The notes under the pieces were generated by a model that was not told the DNA's origin, did no database searches, and was given only the letters and a program-made list of their open reading frames with translations. Positions 30,107 to 39,769 of a DNA stretch of 64,000 nucleotides are shown here, piece after piece. A program made the position numbers and the translations under genes. Each line of letters starts with the position of its first letter. Position 1 is the stretch's first letter. The DNA comes from Sulfurisphaera tokodaii str. 7 (GTDB lineage Archaea; Thermoproteota; Thermoprotei_A; Sulfolobales; Sulfolobaceae), in assembly GCF_000011205.1 (NCBI RefSeq), contig NC_003106.2, positions 930,001 to 994,000 on the forward strand. The letters run 5' to 3'.

Positions 30107-30873
30107 TTTTTATCATTGATTTTCTTTATATCAGAAATAGCTTCTTCTTCCTTCCCTAACTTCATATAGACTTTTGCCCTCCTCATGTAAGCCTCAGTAT
30201 ATTCTGGCTTTAGACTAATTGCTTTAGAGTAATAATTAACGGCTTCTTCAAATTTTCCAGCGTTTTCTAATAAAACTCCTTTACTAAAATAAACCTCAGC
30301 AAAATAGGGATTTAGATTCATTGCAGTGTTTAAGTCATCTTCAGCATTCATTCCAAGTTTCATTTTAGCTAAAGCCCTATAGTAATATAATTCCGCATCA
30401 AGGGGATAAAGGGTAATAGCAATACTTAATTCCCTTATAGCATCATAAGTATCTCCAGTGTAGTAATCGATAATCCCTTTAATTTTATAAAATAAAGGCG
30501 AAGAATCATCAATCCCAACTAATTCCTCTTTTCCTTCTTCGTAATTTTCAAGCTTTAAATAAATTAAAGCTCTTAAAATTCTTGATTCCTTATCGTTAAA
30601 ACTAGAAAGAATATTTAACGCATCCTTATACATTCCCTTTGAAATATATATTTTTGCAACTTCAATATAATTTTCAGCCTTCATAAATGCGTCAATAGCT
30701 TTGTCATCTTCCCCTAATTCCTTAAGGATCTTTCCTAACAAATTATATGCTTCTTTAGATGGATTTTGCTTAACAACTTCTTCAGCTTTCTTTAATGCAG
30801 CCACTAAGTTTCCTTGAGAATAGTATTCTTCAATTTCTTTTATGTCGTTCACAAAAATATATTTACTTAGCAA
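30103..30873 (-). CDS. TPR-repeat protein
   Basis: 256 residues made of about seven tetratricopeptide repeats, for example AYNLLGKILKELGEDDKAID, LYYYRALAKMKLGMNAEDDL and AVNYYSKAISLKPEYTEAYM. A scaffold for protein contacts; the partner is probably the gene with which it overlaps. Confidence 0.85.
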   Translation of the reverse strand: MLSKYIFVNDIKEIEEYYSQGNLVAALKKAEEVVKQNPSKEAYNLLGKILKELGEDDKAIDAFMKAENYIEVAKIYISKGMYKDALNILSSFNDKESRILRALIYLKLENYEEGKEELVGIDDSSPLFYKIKGIIDYYTGDTYDAIRELSIAITLYPLDAELYYYRALAKMKLGMNAEDDLNTAMNLNPYFAEVYFSKGVLLENAGKFEEAVNYYSKAISLKPEYTEAYMRRAKVYMKLGKEEEAISDIKKINDKK

Positions 30874-31015
30874 GTATTTAACATTTAAGCCGTTGCCATT
30901 AAAGAAAATAATACAGCCTTTCTCCTTTCTGGAATTCCTTAATTGCCTAAGAAATGAAAAACAGCTTCATCATACCCCCATTGCCTTAAAAGAATTGCAA
31001 ATAAATGAATAGAAC

Positions 31016-31318
31016 ATGGAACCATTCTATTTCAAATCTTACGAAAAAGTAGTAGGTACAGCTCATAACGTACAAGAATTAGAAAAAGAAATAGCAAGAA
31101 TTGGAGCAACAGATCCAGCATGTGTTAATTGGCATTTGGAACAAGGGCATATAGTCTCATGGTTGAAATATATAGGGAACAATACTTTAGCTGAAATGCT
31201 AAAGGGAGTTAAGGACTGGAGAGAAGCATTAGCCAGAATAAGAGATTACTATGCTATACAACAAAAAACTACTACATCTTCAAAAAGAAAATGGAAAAAA
31301 GCACAAGTTTGGCACTAA
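31016..31318 (+). CDS. Small conserved-looking protein (DUF5752-like?)
   Basis: 100 residues. The order VQELEKEIARIGATDPACVN, WHLEQGHIVSWLKYI and LAEMLKGVKDWREALARI resembles DUF5752 proteins, where a His-containing helix and a final EAL helix recur. The last 20 residues are basic. Tail-to-tail overlap with the ParA-like gene. Confidence 0.5.
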   Translation: MEPFYFKSYEKVVGTAHNVQELEKEIARIGATDPACVNWHLEQGHIVSWLKYIGNNTLAEMLKGVKDWREALARIRDYYAIQQKTTTSSKRKWKKAQVWH

Positions 31319-32070
31319 TAAGTAATAATTTTTTTCTCCATTTTAAGAATTGAATCTACAAAATTCTTTATCTGTGGTATAACCGGCAAATCTTCTATTG
31401 AACCTTGAAATTGAAATAGCTCGTCAATAAAAGGAATAATTACTCCTACTAAAAATCTATTATCGTATAAAGATTTCAGTACTTCTATACCTTTTTCCTT
31501 ATCTACAACCATATTCACTATTATTCCTAAAGCTTTGCCTGGTGCTTCTGCTTCAGTCTCATCAATATATTTTTTAGTTATCTCTACATCCTCTAACAGA
31601 CCAGTTGAAAGGTAAACCCTATAAATTTCCTCATTTGGGAATATTTTCCTAAACATACTTAATTCATGTTCTACCACTTCACTCTTCATCGTAACATAGG
31701 GAGGGTTATCTATTATAAAGAAATCATACTTCTTCCTTTTTACTAATTCAGCATAACTTTTCTCCATTATCTCTTTCTTCACAAGATCTTTATGCAATTC
31801 TTCTATTTCTTTGAAAAATAGAACTCCTTCTCCAAATAACCTCGCAATAGTTAAGTTTCCTAGATCTTTAAAGTAATCTCTAGGTAACTCACCCCTCGCA
31901 ACTTGTGTGAAAAAACTATTTTTGATTCCAGCAAGATTAGATGCAAATGAGAATATATCTCTATCTAGGAAAAGAACATTAAAACCCCTATTACTTAATT
32001 CTTTTGCAACCATCAAAGCTATTGTTGATTTTCCTATTCCTCCTTTTATTCCAACAAAAGAGATTCTCAT
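31315..32070 (-). CDS. ParA/MinD-type ATPase
   Basis: 251 residues. Deviant Walker A KGGIGKST, switch FLDRDIFSF, Walker B FFIIDNPPY. Divergent from typical MinD and longer between the motifs (a helical insert after GVLFFKEIEEL). It could position proteins or DNA or act as a metal-cofactor ATPase; no partner gene nearby. Confidence 0.8.
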   Translation of the reverse strand: MRISFVGIKGGIGKSTIALMVAKELSNRGFNVLFLDRDIFSFASNLAGIKNSFFTQVARGELPRDYFKDLGNLTIARLFGEGVLFFKEIEELHKDLVKKEIMEKSYAELVKRKKYDFFIIDNPPYVTMKSEVVEHELSMFRKIFPNEEIYRVYLSTGLLEDVEITKKYIDETEAEAPGKALGIIVNMVVDKEKGIEVLKSLYDNRFLVGVIIPFIDELFQFQGSIEDLPVIPQIKNFVDSILKMEKKIITY

Positions 32071-32089
32071 TAAAAATATATTAACATAA

Positions 32090-32858
32090 AGAAGAAAAAA
32101 GCTTATGAGTTAAATGAAGGCAAATATCTAAGGTAAATAATAATGGATTGAACTTTATAACATACTTTATTATCGTTTCTCAGCCTTCTTACGATTTATT
32201 ATGGACTGAATTCTTTTTCATATTATTTGTGTTTAGTGTATGCCAAATTTTATAATAATTCCTCAATGTCAATTTGAGCAAAGGGAAGATAAAAAAACAA
32301 AGATATGAATACAGTATCATTGAGTTCTATAGTGTTCAGTAATAATTCTTTTAGGTTATATTTCAAGTATAGTATCAGCTAAGATTTCTGCGTGAGCCCT
32401 CCAGACCTATGTAGAATCCTATGATTTGTATATCACCAAACATGGCAAGTGGTTGATTGCTAAGTGTATACACTATAATTAAGTATAAAATAATTGAAAT
32501 GAGGGTATATGAATAAACAGTTTAACATCATATAGTATCTTACTTATATAGGGTAAACTAACTTTTTCAGTACTACTAATAACATAAATACGAAGATTAC
32601 TTATCATAAAATTTTTACTTATTTAAAACGCTTGTAGTTCAATTTAAAATCACAAGAATTTGGTTTATAAGTTTCTATCATCTATATTTTCATTTCATGT
32701 AATACTTTCCTTGCATAATACATGTGAATAGAATGTGACAGATATAAAGCTCTTCGTTAGAAAGTTGTTGGAGAAAAAGAGGATTTGTTTATGTTCTGTG
32801 ATTATTGATGCTAAATGTTTTCTCAAAAGATTTAATTCTTTTACTTTGAAAGTTTCTT
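32090..32858. other. Long gene-free stretch with a decayed repeat
   Basis: No ORF with support. At about 32690-32765 CCTTGCATAATACATGTG followed by AGATATAAAGCTCTTC is a decayed version of the element at 35490-35565. The rest is AT-rich; TCTGCGTGAGCCCTCCAGAC near 32390 is unusually GC-rich but not interpretable. Confidence 0.4.
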
Positions 32859-33062
32859 GTGATTCCACCAAAGTTCAGAGAATATGCTAGGGCTTTCTTA
32901 AATATAGCGAAAAAGGATAATATTAGGGCTAAGAGAGCTTTAGAACTTAAAGATTATCCAGAAGAATTTGTTACCGAAGAGATGTGTGTACAAGGAATAA
33001 AATATTCTGATGAGGTGATTAGAATTGCAGAGAATTATCTTAGAAAATATGGAATTATTTAG
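32859..33062 (+). CDS. HEPN-like protein, internally shortened
   Basis: 67 residues from GTG. The first half (FREYARAFLNIAKKDNIRAK, RALELKDYPE) is the opening of a HEPN domain and the last (YSDEVIRIAENYLRKYG) its final helix. The middle helix pair with the RNase R-x4-6-H motif is missing (a normal HEPN has about 120-130 residues). Overlaps the nucleotidyltransferase gene by 14 nt, the usual HEPN/MNT pair order. Probably an inactive toxin remnant. Confidence 0.55.
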   Translation: MIPPKFREYARAFLNIAKKDNIRAKRALELKDYPEEFVTEEMCVQGIKYSDEVIRIAENYLRKYGII

Positions 33063-33474
33063 AAAAGCAACACTTTTGCTAAGAAGAGAGGGAGTCCTCT
33101 CAATAATATTCTTTGGTAGCAGAGTTATAGGTAAATATAAGAAGGATTCAGATTTGGATGTATTAATTATTGTAAGGGATGAAGCAAAAGGATTAAACTT
33201 TAGTGAAAGCAGGATAAGGTTTCTTAAAGATACGAATATTTATCTTGATACTGTCATAATGACAAATACAGAATTTGAAAATAACCTAGCACTAGGAACC
33301 GTTTTAATGGGGGTATCTATAGCCTACTGTGTCACATACGATGAGATAAATGCTTATGAAAAAATAGAAAATTGGAGTAAAGAGATAAGGAAATATGGCG
33401 CAGTACTTGAGTTACCTTATGGTAAATTTATTGTTGGTAGGACTATTAGGAAGTGCAAAATAAGTTTTGACTAG
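33049..33474 (+). CDS. Minimal nucleotidyltransferase (MNT) antitoxin-type
   Basis: 141 residues from ATG (MELFRKATLLLRREG). Pol-beta-like nucleotidyltransferase: FFGSRVIGKYKKDSDLDVLI with GSx10DxD, then LDTVIM with the third Asp. Such proteins neutralise HEPN toxins by modification or binding. The partner here is truncated, so the pair may have decayed from the toxin side. Confidence 0.75.
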   Translation: MELFRKATLLLRREGVLSIIFFGSRVIGKYKKDSDLDVLIIVRDEAKGLNFSESRIRFLKDTNIYLDTVIMTNTEFENNLALGTVLMGVSIAYCVTYDEINAYEKIENWSKEIRKYGAVLELPYGKFIVGRTIRKCKISFD

Positions 33475-33788
33475 GGAGATAATAAACTATGCCTTTAAAA
33501 CCTCAAGACTCTTTCTCTAACTTCGCAATGCTTCATGTATACTATTGCCCTTCAAACATAGTTTAAACAGTATTTTATGAGTATTTTAGAACTTAGGAAT
33601 CAACGCTTACATCATAAAGTTTCTACTTTAGGTAGATCAAATCTCAATTAGTTATCTTGGCAGAAAATGCAGTTTTTATGAGAATTAAGGAATGTCCAAT
33701 TTCCAAAATAAATACTAGTCAACATAAAATATGATATAGAAGCAATTTGAAAGTTACGTAAAACAGTTCAAGATCAAGGTGTACTATA
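33475..33788. other. Intergenic, no gene seen
   Basis: Both strands are closed by frequent stops. No repeat shared with the rest of the window was noticed. Confidence 0.4.
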
Positions 33789-35075
33789 CTATTTGTTGTT
33801 CAATAACCACTTCCAGACCTTCAATACATTAATGTTCTTTCCCTTTATATTGATCTCTCTTTCCTCATCGAATGTGAGAAATTTAACGGGTATATTCCAC
33901 TTTAAAAGTTCCTCAACACCCTTATACTCTCTTTCATTTAAATAATACGTAACTTGATAAGCTTCTTTCACCGAATCCTTCTCCTTTATTACGAAATCTA
34001 CTTCACCTCTTTTACCTCGATAATAAAATACATTTTCTTCACCATATCTTCTAACTAACTCTACGAATACTAAGTTCTCCAATAGAGAACCTAAATTAGA
34101 ATTTAATCTATAACCGATAATGTTGGCTAAACCTTGATCCACTACATAAACTTTTTTCTCAGCTCTAGTCATAACTGAAAGATTAGGAGATAAAGGGTTG
34201 ACAAAATAAATCAAATTAGCCCTAATGAGACATTGAGTAAACCTCTGAACAGTCCTTAAAGGAATCTGAAGCTGCCTTGAAACATTCCTTAGCCTTACCC
34301 TATTCCCTACATTAGAGATATAGTATAGCGATAATAATCGTAGCTTATCAACCTCCTTAATCTTACAAGGCGTTATTACATCCCTTACTATTATGTCTTC
34401 ATATAGTGACGACAAAAGTTGTTCTTTAACATTACTGTTAACTATACCAGGAAATCCTCCGTAAGTTAAATATTCATTAAAATAAGATTTTATTTCAGAT
34501 TCTCTTGCTATAATGTCAACTTCATTATGTAAATTTAAACCCTTAAAATTAAGATATTCTTTAAAAGATAAAGGATAAACTCTTATTACCACATGCCTAC
34601 CCGCTAACTTTTTCCTAATATTATCGCTTATTAAATCTGAAGTTGAGCCGGAAACTATTACGAAAGCTTCTTTTCTGTCTATTAAGGATCTGGCAAATCC
34701 TTCCCATCCATTAATCCTCTGTATTTCATCAAGAAATATGTAAGGTTTACTATCTTTTTTTCTCTTAATCTCAAGGTATATTTCATATAATCTAAATAAA
34801 TCTTCAACGTTTTGAACACTTGCTAGCCTTCCATCTTCAAAGTTAACAATCAAAATATCAAAAGGATCTATTCCACTCTCAATCATTTTTTTAGCTACTT
34901 GATTTAATATTGTAGACTTTCCAGCCCTTTTAACTCCTAACACGCTTGTGATATACCAGCTGTTAATAATACTCAAAATTTCTTTTACATAATCTTCTCT
35001 TAGATAGCCCGTAAATTGATCCTTATACCAAAAGTTCCAATCAATCAATGCTTTCAGAATTAGTTCCCTATTCAT
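33789..35075 (-). CDS. AAA ATPase with DUF4143 C-terminus
   Basis: 428 residues. Walker A GVKRAGKSTI, Walker B PYIFLDEIQRINGWE, sensor VSGSTSDLI, RHVVIRVYPLSFKEYLNFKG, a winged-helix (RLRNVSRQLQIPLRTVQRF) and a nuclease-like end (ENVFYYRGKRGEVDFVIKEK). This family is frequent in archaea, its role still unclear; mobility or DNA-processing are often proposed. Intact, while a related copy at 41816-43124 has decayed. Just upstream, TTTGACTC/GAGTCAAA repeats at about 35100-35160 lie near the start and could be an operator. Confidence 0.85.
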   Translation of the reverse strand: MNRELILKALIDWNFWYKDQFTGYLREDYVKEILSIINSWYITSVLGVKRAGKSTILNQVAKKMIESGIDPFDILIVNFEDGRLASVQNVEDLFRLYEIYLEIKRKKDSKPYIFLDEIQRINGWEGFARSLIDRKEAFVIVSGSTSDLISDNIRKKLAGRHVVIRVYPLSFKEYLNFKGLNLHNEVDIIARESEIKSYFNEYLTYGGFPGIVNSNVKEQLLSSLYEDIIVRDVITPCKIKEVDKLRLLSLYYISNVGNRVRLRNVSRQLQIPLRTVQRFTQCLIRANLIYFVNPLSPNLSVMTRAEKKVYVVDQGLANIIGYRLNSNLGSLLENLVFVELVRRYGEENVFYYRGKRGEVDFVIKEKDSVKEAYQVTYYLNEREYKGVEELLKWNIPVKFLTFDEEREINIKGKNINVLKVWKWLLNNK

Positions 35076-35097
35076 ATACTAACTTCGACTAATTCTT

Positions 35098-35162
35098 AAA
35101 TAAATTTGACTCACAATAAGAGTCAAATTTATTTAATTTTGACTCATAGTGAGAGTCAAAAC
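35098..35162. repeat. Inverted/direct AGTCAAA repeats upstream of the ATPase
   Basis: AAATTTGACTC, GAGTCAAATTTATTT, AATTTTGACTC and GAGAGTCAAAA follow one another within 65 nt in front of the ATPase start, forming two head-to-head pairs. Position suggests a regulator binding site. Confidence 0.45.
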
Positions 35163-35486
35163 ATTGATAATTTTTTGAATTAATGTCGTAAAATAAAGTT
35201 TGTATGAATCACCATAAACCTAAAAATAAATAACCAAAAATTAAAAATAATGAAATCTATATTTATAAATGCTAAGTAAATAATATCTTAATTATATTAA
35301 TAAAGTCCTATATATATAACGAATATTATAAATTAGATTCATAATAATATATTTAATAGAATTGATAAAAGATTTTATCTTGGCTTATTAAGGAGTTATT
35401 TTTCTAGAATATTAAGTATATTTTTGTAATTATAATATAGATGAATTTCATAAGAAATTATAGTATTTTCCATTTAATTTAGAGTA

Positions 35487-35565
35487 TTATCCTCCTTGCG
35501 TAATACACGTGGAGAATTAAGACTAGATATAGCTCTTTCCCAAAAAGTTTTTGGGTGAAAGAGCT
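35487..35565. repeat. Repeat element with strong hairpin
   Basis: TCCTCCTTGCGTAATACACG begins a unit that ends in the hairpin AGCTCTTTCCCAAAAA / TTTTTGGGTGAAAGAGCT (35531-35564). Diverged relatives at about 32700-32765 and 43730-43760 share the first part (TTCCTCGTCATAGTATATG in the latter). Could be a small mobile element end or an RNA. The flanks from 35163 to 35486 and 35566 to 35800 are AT-rich without a gene. Confidence 0.5.
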
Positions 35566-35800
35566 CAAGTTTTGATGTTACTATACAATATCCTTTCTCT
35601 AAATGAGAACTAGCATAATAACCTTAGAACCAATTGAAACTTATGCGATAAGATCAACATGACACTTAAGGAGAAAGATACAAAAATATTATAAGTTATT
35701 TCCAATACATTTCTATAGTTGTTAGGAATAAGGGGAAAAATCGTAATACTCAATCTATTATATAATACAACTTTTATACTTCTTCAATAACATAAACACA

Positions 35801-37003
35801 GTGATAAAGCCAGAACTTTGCGTTAAATGTAAAGCTTCTAAATACTTGTGTGGTCTAACCTATTGTCCTTTGTTAGTATCAGCTAGAGTAAAAGAAAAAA
35901 TTAATTTACTGAAAACGAGAGTTTATGGTTCTTCTCCACCTACCGTATTTGTTGGAAGAAGTAGTTACCCTAAAATATTCGTTTATCCTTCAACACCTCC
36001 AACGTTAGGAGATACTAGTCACTATGAAGATCCTAAGTTTTGGCTTAATTCCAGTTTAGACGATTTCCTATCAACAAGACTTTCGTTAATTAGAGGAGGA
36101 ATAAAATATCACGTTAGCTCGGCTAATGATCCAGACAGAGTATTATTAGATATTCAAACTTTAGCAATCTCCTCAAAACCTGTAACCATAGAATTATCCT
36201 TAAAGAGGTCTCCTTCTGGAAAGATTTTAGATGATAATTTACCACCTTTAGGTCCTTCAGCACCTCTAGAGAAAATTAGGATTGATGAAGATTCTCAACC
36301 CTTAAAGATAGTTGAAAAGGTCTATTTTGATAAAGACCTAAAGGCCGAAGAGGGGATTGTAACACTTTACGACTATGGTGTTGATGTGGAGAAAATAGCT
36401 AAGATATTAAGTGTTGGAGGAATTGGAGTAAAGAGAAGATTAGTCCCTACTAGGTGGAGTATAACAGCTGTTGATAAAACAATTTCCGATAATTTAATTG
36501 AAAAAATAAAACAGTATGAGAGTGTAGATAAGGTTGAAGTATACGTTAGGAGTTTCAGAAAAAACCTATTTATAGCCATACTAGTACCGGGATATTGGAG
36601 TTTTGAATGGGGAGAAGCCTGGTTTCCAGGTAGTACTTGGAATAAATGGGGTAAAAGCATTGAAATAGAAGTAGATAATGAGGGTTATAAAGGAAGGGAT
36701 GATTATCCAAAAATTGGAGGGTGCTACTATGCTTCAAGATTAGCAGTCTCAGAGTTTTTGGCATCTAGAAAAAGACAAGCTACCGCAATTTTATGGAGGG
36801 AAATATATGAAGGCTTTTATTTACCTATTGGTGTTTGGTTTGTAAGAGAGAACATTAGAGAACTCTTTAAACAGAAGCCCATTATTTTTGATAGAGTAGA
36901 AGATGCTATCACTTTCGTTAAGGATATAATGAAGTCCGATATAAACAGATGGCTTAAGAGATCCTTATTATCTAGAGAAAAAATAACCAGATGGTTGAAG
37001 TAA
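35801..37003 (+). CDS. Nre-family DNA repair protein
   Basis: 400 residues from GTG. Starts with a zinc-type cluster (CVKCKASKYLCGLTYCPLL), followed by GSSPPTVFVGRSSYPKIFV and GGCYYASRLAVSEFLASRKRQ, the conserved blocks of archaeal Nre proteins, which take part in DNA damage repair, in euryarchaea through a PCNA-binding tail. The end here (REKITRWLK) is only a weak PIP-like motif. Followed after 12 nt by a radical SAM gene. Confidence 0.8.
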   Translation: MIKPELCVKCKASKYLCGLTYCPLLVSARVKEKINLLKTRVYGSSPPTVFVGRSSYPKIFVYPSTPPTLGDTSHYEDPKFWLNSSLDDFLSTRLSLIRGGIKYHVSSANDPDRVLLDIQTLAISSKPVTIELSLKRSPSGKILDDNLPPLGPSAPLEKIRIDEDSQPLKIVEKVYFDKDLKAEEGIVTLYDYGVDVEKIAKILSVGGIGVKRRLVPTRWSITAVDKTISDNLIEKIKQYESVDKVEVYVRSFRKNLFIAILVPGYWSFEWGEAWFPGSTWNKWGKSIEIEVDNEGYKGRDDYPKIGGCYYASRLAVSEFLASRKRQATAILWREIYEGFYLPIGVWFVRENIRELFKQKPIIFDRVEDAITFVKDIMKSDINRWLKRSLLSREKITRWLK

Positions 37004-37015
37004 TTTGGGAATTAG

Positions 37016-37810
37016 GTGATTGAAATTATCGTAAAGAGTATTAGGGTTAAAACAGCCTTAAGTAAGTCGAGATTAAAGGAATTAGACTATAGCTTAAACC
37101 CTTACTTAGGCTGTGCTTATTCATGTACTTATTGTTATGCTCCCAATTTTACTCCCAATGAAGAAGCATCATTAAATTGGGGTAAGGTAATAATTGTTAA
37201 GGAGAATTTATTAGAAATTCTTAGAAAAGAAGTATTTTTAAAGAGAAAAGGAACAGTTGGCGTATCAACAATAACTGATCCTTATCAGCCAATAGAGGCT
37301 TTAAAGAAGATTACTAGAGAAAGTATTTCACTTCTCCTTAGTCATAACTTTAGAGTTTCAATACAGACAAAGTCTCCTTTAGTATTAAGGGATTTAGATG
37401 TTTTAATACAGAATAAGAAGAAAATTGATGTTGGATTTACTGTAACGAGTTTAGGAAGGTGGAAAGAATTAGAGCCTAACGCACCTCCTCCTAAGGCAAG
37501 AATTAGGGCATTAGAAAGACTCAGTGAAGAAGGCATTGAAACTTGGCTCTTTTTAGGGCCTATAATCAAGGGATTTAACGATCATGAGATCGAAAGTGTA
37601 ATAGAGGAAATTTCAGGTATTAAAACTAGAATAGTATTTGATAAGTTCAGATTTTACAGAGGGTTAAAATATAAAGAAGGTGATACAGAGTGGTGGAAAA
37701 AAGTTAAAGAGAATATATTAAACTACTGTAAAAAATATAATATAGAATGTCATGAGGAAAGTGAAGATTGGATTTATGAAAGAAAAAGATTCTTCAAACC
37801 GTTGTTCTAG
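37016..37810 (+). CDS. Radical SAM protein (spore photoproduct lyase-like)
   Basis: 264 residues from GTG. LNPYLGCAYSCTYCYAPNF holds the CxxxCxxC iron-sulfur motif, followed by GVSTITDPYQPIEA and VGFTVTSL. This branch (Rv2578c-like) is often called DNA repair photolyase, but its substrate is not proven. Co-transcribed with nre, which supports a DNA-damage role. Confidence 0.82.
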   Translation: MIEIIVKSIRVKTALSKSRLKELDYSLNPYLGCAYSCTYCYAPNFTPNEEASLNWGKVIIVKENLLEILRKEVFLKRKGTVGVSTITDPYQPIEALKKITRESISLLLSHNFRVSIQTKSPLVLRDLDVLIQNKKKIDVGFTVTSLGRWKELEPNAPPPKARIRALERLSEEGIETWLFLGPIIKGFNDHEIESVIEEISGIKTRIVFDKFRFYRGLKYKEGDTEWWKKVKENILNYCKKYNIECHEESEDWIYERKRFFKPLF

Positions 37811-37956
37811 GTCTTTCTCATCGTAAATTTAAGGGGAAATAACATTTTCCAATGTAAAATATACCTTGTTCCATCTATAATCTAGTCCTTTTATTATTTT
37901 ACAATTATCATAAAAAACTATATTTTATAGAAATATCTTCCCTTTTATCTTCATTT

Positions 37957-38169
37957 TTAAGCCCAGACTGGGGATGATGAAGTAGAAGTTGATGTCGAGG
38001 TAGTGCTTGTGGAACTAGTACTTGAAGTTGTTGTTGTACTAGTTGTTGATGTCGAGGTAGTACTTACTGCTGTATGGGGCATTGCTGCCAGTGCAAAGAA
38101 TACTCCTCCAATTATTAGTATAATTGCTGAGAGTGCAATTAATACAAGTCCAATTTTGTCTAGTTTCAT
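37957..38169 (-). CDS. Small membrane protein with Ser/Thr-repeat tail
   Basis: 70 residues: one transmembrane helix (IGLVLIALSAIILIIGGVFF) then about 36 residues of almost only Ser and Thr, ending SSSPVWA. The tail would be outside and probably O-glycosylated. Same architecture as the protein at 63012. Confidence 0.6.
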   Translation of the reverse strand: MKLDKIGLVLIALSAIILIIGGVFFALAAMPHTAVSTTSTSTTSTTTTSSTSSTSTTSTSTSTSSSPVWA

Positions 38170-38279
38170 GACCTTTACATCATTTTTATTGATTATAAAC
38201 TTTTTCCCAATATTCTCTTTTCAATACAACTTTTGATTTAGGAAAAAATTAATTAAGTAGTCAATTAAATATTACTTTT

Positions 38280-38666
38280 ATGAAAAGAGTTTCCACTTCA
38301 ATAATAGGTTTAGGGATAGTAGGAGGGATACTTAGTTTTGCTTGGAGTGCCGATCATTTCCCCTTATACGGATTAAGCTTCTTACCTTTTGGAATAAGAA
38401 TATTCTTTATATTAGATGCTGTTCTCTCAATAATTGCTGGGGTACTATTCATTCTTGCCTTTAGATTATTTACCGTAAAAATAATTTATTTACTAGAAAT
38501 CGTCTATTGGTGGATTAATTACCTCTTACTTACGTTAACAAGAGTCCTTCCAGCACCATTAATTGGGAAACCATTACCCGTAACTACTGGACCAGCACTA
38601 ATAGCCTTCATCCTTGATATACTTTTAATTATAGTCTCCACAGTGCTGTATATTTTCATAAGCTAA
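38280..38666 (+). CDS. Four-helix membrane protein, unknown
   Basis: 128 residues with about four hydrophobic segments (IIGLGIVGGILSFAW, FFILDAVLSIIAGVLFILAF, IVYWWINYLLLTL, ALIAFILDILLIIVSTVLYI). No polar motif that suggests transport. Divergent from the Ser/Thr-tail gene. The 300 nt after it show no gene. Confidence 0.6.
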   Translation: MKRVSTSIIGLGIVGGILSFAWSADHFPLYGLSFLPFGIRIFFILDAVLSIIAGVLFILAFRLFTVKIIYLLEIVYWWINYLLLTLTRVLPAPLIGKPLPVTTGPALIAFILDILLIIVSTVLYIFIS

Positions 38667-38963
38667 AAATTTTTACATGTTAATATCTCTATATTAAATA
38701 AAAGACATGAAGTTAAAAATATTCTTTTTGCTGAGATCTTCTAACGACTTCCATATCATCGGTTAAAATGAGATAGTGCTTAACTCGTAAACAAATTCTA
38801 CGGAGGTACTACAAGAAAGTGGCTAATAAATTGAAGAGACGATAGCTAAGTTATAAAATTTTGTTCTAAAATAGAGAATTTTATTACATATGATAGTATA
38901 GGCTAACATTAAGTAATTTAATTATGATAAATATAGAATATAATAATTTCTTCTCACTCAGAA

Positions 38964-39296
38964 CTAACCGAACGAATATCTGAAGATACCATAAATTAGC
39001 TCCTTATCCTCATTTATTTTATCCCCTTTTCTCATTCTTACGCATTCGTAAACTTTCTCGCCTCCCAGACTCTTTATGAATTCCTCTTTGACAGTTATAA
39101 TTAACCTTACTCTTAGATTCGATACAGCATATCTAATCAATTCTTCAGCACTTAGCTCATTAACAGCTATTAATGGACCTATAACGTTTCGGTAAACTAT
39201 ACCGAAACCACCCTCATTATATACTATTTTACCCTTAATTCGTGACAAAAGTTTTGACCTATCATCGCCGAAGGCCATTTTATCCAGTTTAAGCAT
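38964..39296 (-). CDS. Unknown protein coupled to GNAT gene
   Basis: 110 residues. Contains VRLIITVKEEFIKSLGGEKV and a basic N-terminus (DDRSKLLSRIKGKIVYNEGG). Starts exactly after the acetyltransferase stop. Not recognised; may be a substrate or partner of the acetyltransferase. Confidence 0.5.
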   Translation of the reverse strand: MLKLDKMAFGDDRSKLLSRIKGKIVYNEGGFGIVYRNVIGPLIAVNELSAEELIRYAVSNLRVRLIITVKEEFIKSLGGEKVYECVRMRKGDKINEDKELIYGIFRYSFG

Positions 39297-39728
39297 CTAA
39301 TCCTCGAGCTTTTCTGTTATTTTAGCTTTTCCCTCTCCTCTAACTTGCGAAATATCATAAACCACAGTTTTATACTCTTCTTCAAAACCAAGATCTCTAT
39401 AGAGCTTATAACCAGCATTGGTTGCATCAAGCCTTATACTCCTTGTCTTTATATCATTGAGTAATCCAATCATTATTCTTCTTCCAATTCCCTTACGTTG
39501 ATATTCTGGCTTTACACTTACATTACCTATCCAGCTTAAGTTATAATAAGGAATATAACAAGCAGTAGAGATTATTCTTTCTCCTTCCTCCACTACTATA
39601 CATTTTCCTAGATCAAGGAAAATAGAAAAGATCTCTTTATTTGCTTCTACGTTAGAAGAACCTATTGACTCTCCCCAAACTGCTGACATTTCTTGAATAT
39701 CACTATAAGTCGCTTCACGTATAATCAT
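39297..39728 (-). CDS. GNAT N-acetyltransferase
   Basis: 143 residues. Acetyl-CoA loop SVKPEYQRKGIGRRIM with the Q/RxxGxG/A signature, preceded by YNLSWIGNVSV and followed by LDATNAGYKLYRDLGF. Typical RimI-like size. Substrate unknown. Confidence 0.85.
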   Translation of the reverse strand: MIIREATYSDIQEMSAVWGESIGSSNVEANKEIFSIFLDLGKCIVVEEGERIISTACYIPYYNLSWIGNVSVKPEYQRKGIGRRIMIGLLNDIKTRSIRLDATNAGYKLYRDLGFEEEYKTVVYDISQVRGEGKAKITEKLED

Positions 39729-39769
39729 TATTTACACCTCAAAGCTTAAGTAATTCCTAGTCACTCCTC

